Below, one piece after another: positions 59,048 to 64,000 of a DNA stretch of 64,000 nucleotides; position 1 is the stretch's first letter, and every line of letters begins with the position of its first letter. Source of the stretch: a bacterium. Its GTDB lineage: Bacteria; Actinomycetota; Acidimicrobiia; Spongiisociales; Spongiisociaceae. The stretch lies in NCBI GenBank assembly GCA_026710435.1, contig JAPOQZ010000259.1, forward strand, positions 1 to 64,000, in the 5' to 3' direction. The position numbers and the translations under genes are program-made. The notes under the pieces were generated by a model. The model did not search any database. It saw nothing but the letters and a program-made list of their open reading frames with translations, and was not told where the DNA came from.

Positions 59048-60288
59048 TGTTGGACACGGTGACCACGTCGGCTGGCTCCAAAGGATTCGTACGGCCTCAG
59101 GCCCGGGACCTGATCCGTCGATTGATCGGACCGCGGCACTTCATCCAGGTCGTCGCGGGCCCCCGGCAGGTGGGAAAGACGACGATGGTTCTCCAAGTCG
59201 TCGAGCAGGCCGGCCTTCCCACCCACTATGCCGATGCCGATCATCCGAGCCTGCGAAGTGTGACCTGGGTCGAACAGCAGTGGGAGACGGGTCGCCTCCT
59301 CGCGGCCAGATCGGGCCGGCAAGGCGCCGTCTTGGTGATCGACGAGGTTCAGAAGGTCCCCGAATGGTCGGACATGGTCAAGTATCTATGGGATGAGGAC
59401 ACCCGCATGGGTCGGCGTCTCAAGGTGGTTCTCCTAGGCTCCGCTCCCCTTCTGGTCCAGCGCGGTCTCGGCGACAGTCTGGCTGGACGCTTCCAATCCA
59501 TCCACCTTCCGCACTGGACCTTCGGGGAAATGCGAGAGGCCTTCGGATGGTCCGTTGACGAGTACGTCTACTACGGCGCCTACCCGGGCGCGGTACCGCT
59601 CGTCAAGCGGCCGGATGAGTGGGCGCGCTACATACGGGACTCGCTGGTCGAGCCGGTACTCGGCCGGGACATCCTGCTGCTCTCACGGGTCCACAAGCCG
59701 GCTCTCCTGCGGCAGGTCTTCGACCTGAGCTGTGCCTACTCGGGCCGGATTCTGTCCTACAACAAGATGCTCGGACAACTGCAAGACGCAGGCAACACCA
59801 CCACCATCGCCCACTACCTCCACCTGCTACACGGAGCCGGATTCCTGGCCGGTCTTCAGAAGTACTCGGGAGGAGCCCTTCGGCGCCGTGCCTCCAGCCC
59901 GAAACTCCAGGTCCTGAATACAGCCCTCATCACCGCCCGAGAAGGAACAGGCCTCCACCAAGCCCGCCAAGATCAGGACTCCTGGGGACGGCTCGTGGAG
60001 TCGGCGGTGGGCGCTCATCTGGCCAACGCCGCCGCGGCGGGCAGATGCGAGGTCTACTACTGGCGGGACCGTAACCGGGAGGTCGATTTCGTCGTCCGCT
60101 CCGGGCAACGGCTCGCGGCAATCGAGGTTAAGAGTGGCCGCGCACCCACGACCCGGCAAGGTATGGCCGCCTTCTCAGCAGCCTACAAACCAGACCGCAC
60201 CCTACTCGTGGGCGGGGGAGGAATCGACATCGGATGGTTCCTTTCCACACCCGTCGAAGAGTGGCTGCAGGCGGGTGCTGAACAATGA
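59047..60288 (+). CDS. AAA_14 + DUF4143 ATPase
   Basis: 413-aa protein. Walker A VAGPRQVGKTTMVLQ, Walker B AVLVIDEVQKVPEW, sensor KVVLLGSAPLLVQRG, then the DUF4143 domain (YNKMLGQLQDAGNTTTIAHYLHLLHGAGFLAGL and YYWRDRNREVDFVVRSGQRLAAIEVKSG, a PD-(D/E)XK-like core with E-x-K). The family is of unsettled role, often discussed with toxin and defence genes. The start codon lies in a palindrome. The natural end (TPVEEWL) is extended by residues from MITE copy E, whose DNA supplies the stop codon overlapping the next ATG. Confidence 0.88.
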   Translation: MLDTVTTSAGSKGFVRPQARDLIRRLIGPRHFIQVVAGPRQVGKTTMVLQVVEQAGLPTHYADADHPSLRSVTWVEQQWETGRLLAARSGRQGAVLVIDEVQKVPEWSDMVKYLWDEDTRMGRRLKVVLLGSAPLLVQRGLGDSLAGRFQSIHLPHWTFGEMREAFGWSVDEYVYYGAYPGAVPLVKRPDEWARYIRDSLVEPVLGRDILLLSRVHKPALLRQVFDLSCAYSGRILSYNKMLGQLQDAGNTTTIAHYLHLLHGAGFLAGLQKYSGGALRRRASSPKLQVLNTALITAREGTGLHQARQDQDSWGRLVESAVGAHLANAAAAGRCEVYYWRDRNREVDFVVRSGQRLAAIEVKSGRAPTTRQGMAAFSAAYKPDRTLLVGGGGIDIGWFLSTPVEEWLQAGAEQ

Positions 60289-60343
60289 CGATTGCTCGAG
60301 CCTGCCGTCCGCCGACCCGGGAAGCATGCCGCCGATTGACAAT
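60267..60343 (+). mobile_element. 107-bp MITE, copy E (5' three-quarters)
   Basis: Matches copy A from the left end (GCAGGCGGGTGCTGAACAAT) through about 75 bp. It then passes into the signal-peptide coding region of the downstream gene; the right inverted repeat is missing. It supplies the ATPase stop (TGA 60286) and the lipoprotein ATG (60285) in an ATGA overlap. Confidence 0.75.
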
Positions 60344-61967
60344 CGCGCCTGTCCTGCTCCTTACCTTCCTGTTAGCGGCTTGTAGCCAACTCGACGAATC
60401 AGTAACGCCGCGGACGACGGTGGCTTTCACTGAATCACCACCTAGCGGGTCACCTGTCGCGACTCCATACCCCGAAACGACGACCAGCCCCGCACCGGTT
60501 GTCACATCACGCCCGCCGACTGGGTCGACTACCGCGGGCACGAGCGCCGAGACACGCACGCCGGCTTCCTCGACGGCCAGTCCGTCGACCTCCACATTCC
60601 CGTCTACGACTGTTCCCGAATCCCCGGACATCGATGTGCAGGACGACGACCCGCCATCCCTGGATGGTCGGTTCATCTCGGTAATCGTGTCGGCTGTCTC
60701 CGAGAAGGCCGCTGAGGAGGCACTCGCAGATCTGGAAGAACGGTTCGGGCCGCAATTCGGGGTTCTCCTCAGTGACGAGTTCCCCAGTCTGAACCCGGGC
60801 TACTGGGTCGTCTACGCCGGACCGTTCACCACCGCCGCGGAGGCGCAAGACACCTGCTGGTCGGAGTTGGGCATGCGAAGCGGTTCGCTGTGCTACGGAA
60901 GGCGCCTGTCGCAGGACCCGGCCGACCGCGAGGTCGTGTTTCCACCCAGAGAGGCGGATGAGGAACCGGAACCCGCGGTCGCCACTACCGCGAGGCACCC
61001 GTCCGGGCTGGCCGCCAACGACGTCTACCAACTGGTTGCCCCGTCGGTCGCTCACATAGTGAATGGCGGCAGCACGGGGGCGGGCAGCGGGATCCTCATT
61101 GAAGGGGGTTACGTGGTCACCAATTACCATGTTGTGGAGCCGTATCGGTCCGCTTGGAGGATCGTCTTCGCGGATGGAACGGAATTCTTCGACGTGCCCG
61201 TCGTGGGTTGGGCGCCGGTAGCTGATCTTGCCTTGCTCGGACCTATCGACACCCTCACCGCAGCATTGGAGTTGGTGGACGGAGAAGGAATGCTCCCCGG
61301 CACTGAGCTCTTCCTGGTGGGTTACCCGGCCGAACCGGACCTGTACCTACCGCAGCCGTCGGTCACCCAAGGCATCCTGTCACGCTCGTACGAGGAACCG
61401 GAAACAGGTCTGACCGTGTTCCGGACCGACGCGGCTGCGGTCGGCGGGCAGAGTGGCGGTGCGATGGTCAACTCCCGGGGTGAGGTCGTCGGTGTGACGA
61501 TGAGAGGGATCACCCCCCGGTTCAGTGATCAGGTTATCTTCACCGAGGCGTACTCCGCGGTCGATTACGCGGCCATCATCGACAGGTTGATCGCAACGGC
61601 CGGACCGGAGGCACCCACCGGAACGGGCAGGTCGGCCGTTCGTACGACCGAGCCTGGCGATCCGGCGTCCTTTGAGGGGATGTTCATCGCGGTTCTCCGA
61701 TCGGAGACATCGCAGGCGGATGCTGAGCGGGCGCGGGACAACCTCGAAGGACGACATGGGAGAAGGTTCGGGATCCTTCTGAGCACTTACTTCAGGAGCC
61801 TCAACCCGGGCTACTGGGTCGTTTACGCAGGACCGTTCCCCACCGCCGTGGAAGCCCAGGAAGCCTGCTCCCGGCTGAACATGCGAACGGCTTCACTCTG
61901 CTACGGACGGCGATTGTCGCAGGATCCCTCGGATCGTGAGATCGTCTATCCGCCTGTACCTAGCTGA
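60285..61967 (+). CDS. Lipoprotein with SPOR-like repeats flanking a trypsin-like protease
   Basis: 560 aa. Residues 1-22 (MTIARACRPPTREACRRLTI) come from the MITE and serve as the basic n-region of a lipoprotein signal (APVLLLTFLLAAC). A Ser/Thr/Pro linker follows, then a SPOR-like domain (NPGYWVVYAGPFTTAAEAQ...SLCYGRRLSQDPADRE). Next is a trypsin-like serine protease domain with His (VVTNYHVV), Asp (VADLALLG) and Ser (GGQSGGAM), and a second, nearly identical SPOR-like unit. It is probably a cell-surface protease tethered to peptidoglycan at division sites. The MITE-derived start overlaps the upstream ATPase stop. No other start fits the signal peptide. Confidence 0.8.
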   Translation: MTIARACRPPTREACRRLTIAPVLLLTFLLAACSQLDESVTPRTTVAFTESPPSGSPVATPYPETTTSPAPVVTSRPPTGSTTAGTSAETRTPASSTASPSTSTFPSTTVPESPDIDVQDDDPPSLDGRFISVIVSAVSEKAAEEALADLEERFGPQFGVLLSDEFPSLNPGYWVVYAGPFTTAAEAQDTCWSELGMRSGSLCYGRRLSQDPADREVVFPPREADEEPEPAVATTARHPSGLAANDVYQLVAPSVAHIVNGGSTGAGSGILIEGGYVVTNYHVVEPYRSAWRIVFADGTEFFDVPVVGWAPVADLALLGPIDTLTAALELVDGEGMLPGTELFLVGYPAEPDLYLPQPSVTQGILSRSYEEPETGLTVFRTDAAAVGGQSGGAMVNSRGEVVGVTMRGITPRFSDQVIFTEAYSAVDYAAIIDRLIATAGPEAPTGTGRSAVRTTEPGDPASFEGMFIAVLRSETSQADAERARDNLEGRHGRRFGILLSTYFRSLNPGYWVVYAGPFPTAVEAQEACSRLNMRTASLCYGRRLSQDPSDREIVYPPVPS

Positions 61968-62009
61968 GCCGACGCTGCCTATCCGGAGCAGTTCATACTG
62001 CCGGCGGCA

Positions 62010-63215
62010 TTACCGACCCCGGCCTCGATCTCGTCGGGGTCTCTTCTCGGCAACTGACCATTGCTCATTCACGGGTGTGATGGCAGGGTCGGCACGGCGA
62101 CGTAGCCAGAGAACCGCCCCCAGTACCGTGGCCGCCAGTCCGGTCCACATCATCTCGAGGACCCTCTTGGATCGGTTGGAGGGAGCTTCGGAGTTCCCGC
62201 TCACCGAAGGGGCCGGCGCTACGGCGATGTCCGGGGCTGCCCCGGAGGACACCGCAGAAGATGCCGGGATGGACGTCTCGTAGCGTTCCGTGGTGGTTGG
62301 CGTTGCCGGTGCAGTGGCCGGCAAGGCTGCAATGTCACCGGCGTCACTCGGAGGCTCGACAGCCCCCTGCGTTGTTTCTACCCCCTCCGAGGTGAGTGGG
62401 GTTGGCGCCGTCGTCGGCGGCGGTGTAGCCGGCACGGTGGATGTCGGCCCGGTTGTTGCGGATGCCGATCCGATCGTCGACCGGGCAGCTGTGACCTCCC
62501 GCGGGAAGGTCTCCTCAACGAGTTTGAAGGCCTGGTCGCCCGGACATGTCGTCCTGGACATGGTCCGGTGCCCGGTGATGGTGGGGGTTACCACCGTCTT
62601 TCCTTCGGGATGCAGATTCGAACCGCGGGAGATGAACTCGACCGTCGAATCCGGCCGGGTCTCGATCCCGTACGTACCGGCCAGCCACGCCAGCAACGCC
62701 ACCATCGCCGACTGTGCCTCGAGCGTGGGCGCCACCTCCCGGTGGTCGCCGATGAAGCAGGCGAGTAGAGCGAAACCCTGGCTCCCGCCAGTGGCGTCAC
62801 CCCGCACCGGCGACTCGATGCTCCCCTCCCTACCCTCGAAAATCCGCCCGTAACGGTCAACGAGGAAGTTGTAGGCGATGTCGGGCCATCCCTTCTCGGA
62901 CGAGGTGTGGTACCGGTAGAAGCTGCGCAGGAATTGGACGGACTGGTCGGCTTGGTAGTCGTTGGGCGAGGCGCTGTGGTGTACCAGCAGGAAAAGCACG
63001 TCTTCGGGTGTCTCCGGAGCCATCTCCCCCACCGGTGGCAAGCCTGCGCCCCACACGTCCCGGCGCAGGATGGTGTGTCCAGCCCCGATGGGGACTCCCT
63101 CGGGCTGGGCAGCGACCGCCGGTAGGGAAGTTCTCGGTAGGAGCAAGCCGGCCCCGACCCCGAGTCCGCCGAGGGCGAGGAAGCGGCGGCGGGAAACCGG
63201 GCCCGATTCGGCCAT
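62010..63215 (-). CDS. Tat-exported PGRP / N-acetylmuramoyl-L-alanine amidase
   Basis: 401 aa. A twin-arginine signal (SRRRFLALGGLGVGAG), then a PGRP/Amidase_2 domain: FLLVHHSASPNDY (first zinc histidine), YNFLVDRYGRIFEGREGS, TITGHRTMSRTTCPGD (second histidine and Cys/Asp site). A Thr/Pro/Ala linker follows, then a C-terminal transmembrane helix (MWTGLAATVLGAVLWLRRRAD) with a basic tail. Cleaves peptidoglycan stem peptides while anchored to the membrane. Follows the molybdenum hydroxylase gene by 6 bp on the same strand. Confidence 0.88.
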   Translation of the reverse strand: MAESGPVSRRRFLALGGLGVGAGLLLPRTSLPAVAAQPEGVPIGAGHTILRRDVWGAGLPPVGEMAPETPEDVLFLLVHHSASPNDYQADQSVQFLRSFYRYHTSSEKGWPDIAYNFLVDRYGRIFEGREGSIESPVRGDATGGSQGFALLACFIGDHREVAPTLEAQSAMVALLAWLAGTYGIETRPDSTVEFISRGSNLHPEGKTVVTPTITGHRTMSRTTCPGDQAFKLVEETFPREVTAARSTIGSASATTGPTSTVPATPPPTTAPTPLTSEGVETTQGAVEPPSDAGDIAALPATAPATPTTTERYETSIPASSAVSSGAAPDIAVAPAPSVSGNSEAPSNRSKRVLEMMWTGLAATVLGAVLWLRRRADPAITPVNEQWSVAEKRPRRDRGRGR

Positions 63216-63221
63216 CGGCCG

Positions 63222-64000
63222 CTACTTGCTGAGGGCTACGTGCTCCGGCCTGACCGGGGTGCGGTGCAGTTCCAGGCCGGTGGCCTCGCGGATGGCAGAC
63301 ACCACCGCCGCAGTGGAGGACACGGTGGGCGGCTCCCCCACCCCCTTGGCGCCGAAGGGACCGAAGGAACTCGGCTCCTCGATGACCTCGATCTCTATGG
63401 GCGGCGCATCGAGGAACGTGGGAAGCAGGTAGTCGGTGAAGGTGGAGTTCATTATCACTCCGTCCTCCACGATGAGTTCCTCCAGGGTGGCAAGGCCGAT
63501 CCCCTGCATCGTGCCCCCCTCGATCTGGCCTATCACGGAACGGGGGTTGATCATGAATCCGACATCCTGGACCGTGTCGATCTGCACCACCCGGAACAGG
63601 CCCAGTTCCTGATCGACGTCCACCACTGCCCGGTGGGCCGCGAACGCGAAATCAACATGAAGCTTCCCCTGACCGTTCTCCCCCGGCGGTTCGGTCTGCG
63701 GATGGTGGAACCTGGTGTGGTACTCGATGCTCTCCTCGCCCACCAGTTGCTGCATCGGGGTTACCAGTGCCCCGTCGCTCCACACTCCGGCATCGTCGAG
63801 TTCGTCACCCCCACCCCGCCGGAGAGCGATCTCGCGGACCATCCCGGCCGCTTCGAGCACCGCGCCACCGGTCATCTGGGTCTGGCGGGAGGCGGAGGTC
63901 GATCCGGCCGATCCGATCTTGGACGTGTCGTCGTAGTAGACGACCACATCCTCTATCCCGAGAACGGTGCGGGCGATCTGGGCACAGACCATGCCGAGGC
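63222..64000 (-). CDS. Molybdenum hydroxylase (xanthine dehydrogenase family) Mo subunit, C-terminal part
   Basis: Partial gene continuing beyond the window; the track ATG at 63992 is internal since the frame stays open to the edge. Visible: SKIGSAGSTSASRQTQMTG (molybdopterin contact region of XdhD-type subunits), VVQIDTVQDVGFMINPRSVIGQIEGGTMQGIGLATLEEL, and FGPFGAKGVGEPPTVSSTAAVVSAI with the catalytic glutamate. This is a separate, non-fused type relative to the gene at 4.7-7.3 kb. Substrate is unknown; purine or nicotinate-like heterocycles are possible. Confidence 0.85.
   Translation of the reverse strand, partial: LGMVCAQIARTVLGIEDVVVYYDDTSKIGSAGSTSASRQTQMTGGAVLEAAGMVREIALRRGGGDELDDAGVWSDGALVTPMQQLVGEESIEYHTRFHHPQTEPPGENGQGKLHVDFAFAAHRAVVDVDQELGLFRVVQIDTVQDVGFMINPRSVIGQIEGGTMQGIGLATLEELIVEDGVIMNSTFTDYLLPTFLDAPPIEIEVIEEPSSFGPFGAKGVGEPPTVSSTAAVVSAIREATGLELHRTPVRPEHVALSK

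Overview
The window is high-GC DNA of the actinobacterial kind, with frequent GTG and TTG starts, a PPOX-class (F420-type) flavoprotein family member, a membrane-anchored cyclophilin and many PIN-type toxin modules. It looks like a chromosomal segment of an uncultured Acidimicrobiia-like actinobacterium. That placement is an inference, because no rRNA or tRNA gene is present. No CRISPR array, tRNA or rRNA was found.

Layout. 0.4-12.6 kb holds an acyl/acetyl-CoA synthetase, a low-GC nuclease-like gene, a small overlapping operon (thiamine-binding protein, HTH regulator, cytochrome c lipoprotein) and a purine-catabolism-like operon (fused xanthine dehydrogenase, SsnA-like amidohydrolase, YgfK-like Fe-S oxidoreductase). 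A PPOX flavoprotein, an alpha carbonic anhydrase and a DapA-family aldolase follow. 12.6-15.9 kb is a graveyard of toxin-antitoxin modules around a cyclophilin. 16.4-26.5 kb is a defence island: a 1462-aa nuclease-STAND NTPase, then a type III-like restriction-modification pair whose methyltransferase is split by a 19-unit pentanucleotide tract, so it is very probably phase variable and OFF in this assembly. 26.8-34.3 kb carries Uma2, PLP enzymes (one with two vestigial 3' ends nearby), HicAB, threonine synthase and two nitrilase-superfamily carbamoyl hydrolases. 34.5-36.2 kb is an AAA ATPase plus a DUF4276/TOPRIM-like partner. 36.6-40.1 kb is housekeeping (DUF368 lipid-carrier transporter, YchF-like protein, GpsA, NIPSNAP). 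40.6-47.6 kb is an archaeal-style nurA-herA-sbcD-sbcC end-resection operon. 47.7-52.8 kb has more decayed toxin modules, a thiolase, a DMT transporter and an IS remnant. 52.9-64 kb has a PQQ-type sugar dehydrogenase lipoprotein, MFS transporter, CoxG, SerC, an aminotransferase, a DUF4143 ATPase behind tandem palindromes, a SPOR-protease-SPOR lipoprotein, a PGRP amidase and the 3' part of a second molybdenum hydroxylase.

Two dispersed repeat families run through the intergenic spaces. The first is a 107-bp MITE with CTAG-flanked inverted ends (GAGGGTGCTGA). Its ends contain a Shine-Dalgarno-like AGGAGG followed by an ATG and a conserved mini-ORF (MTIARACRPP...). In four of five near-complete copies this mini-ORF points into the next gene, and in one it has become that gene's N-terminus. 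The second is a longer, diverged repeat of up to about 440 bp, with three copies and a fragment.

The frameshifts and internal stops I found fall in toxin-antitoxin genes, an IS remnant and the mod simple-sequence tract, while very long housekeeping and defence ORFs are open. This argues for real decay and phase variation over generally poor sequence quality.
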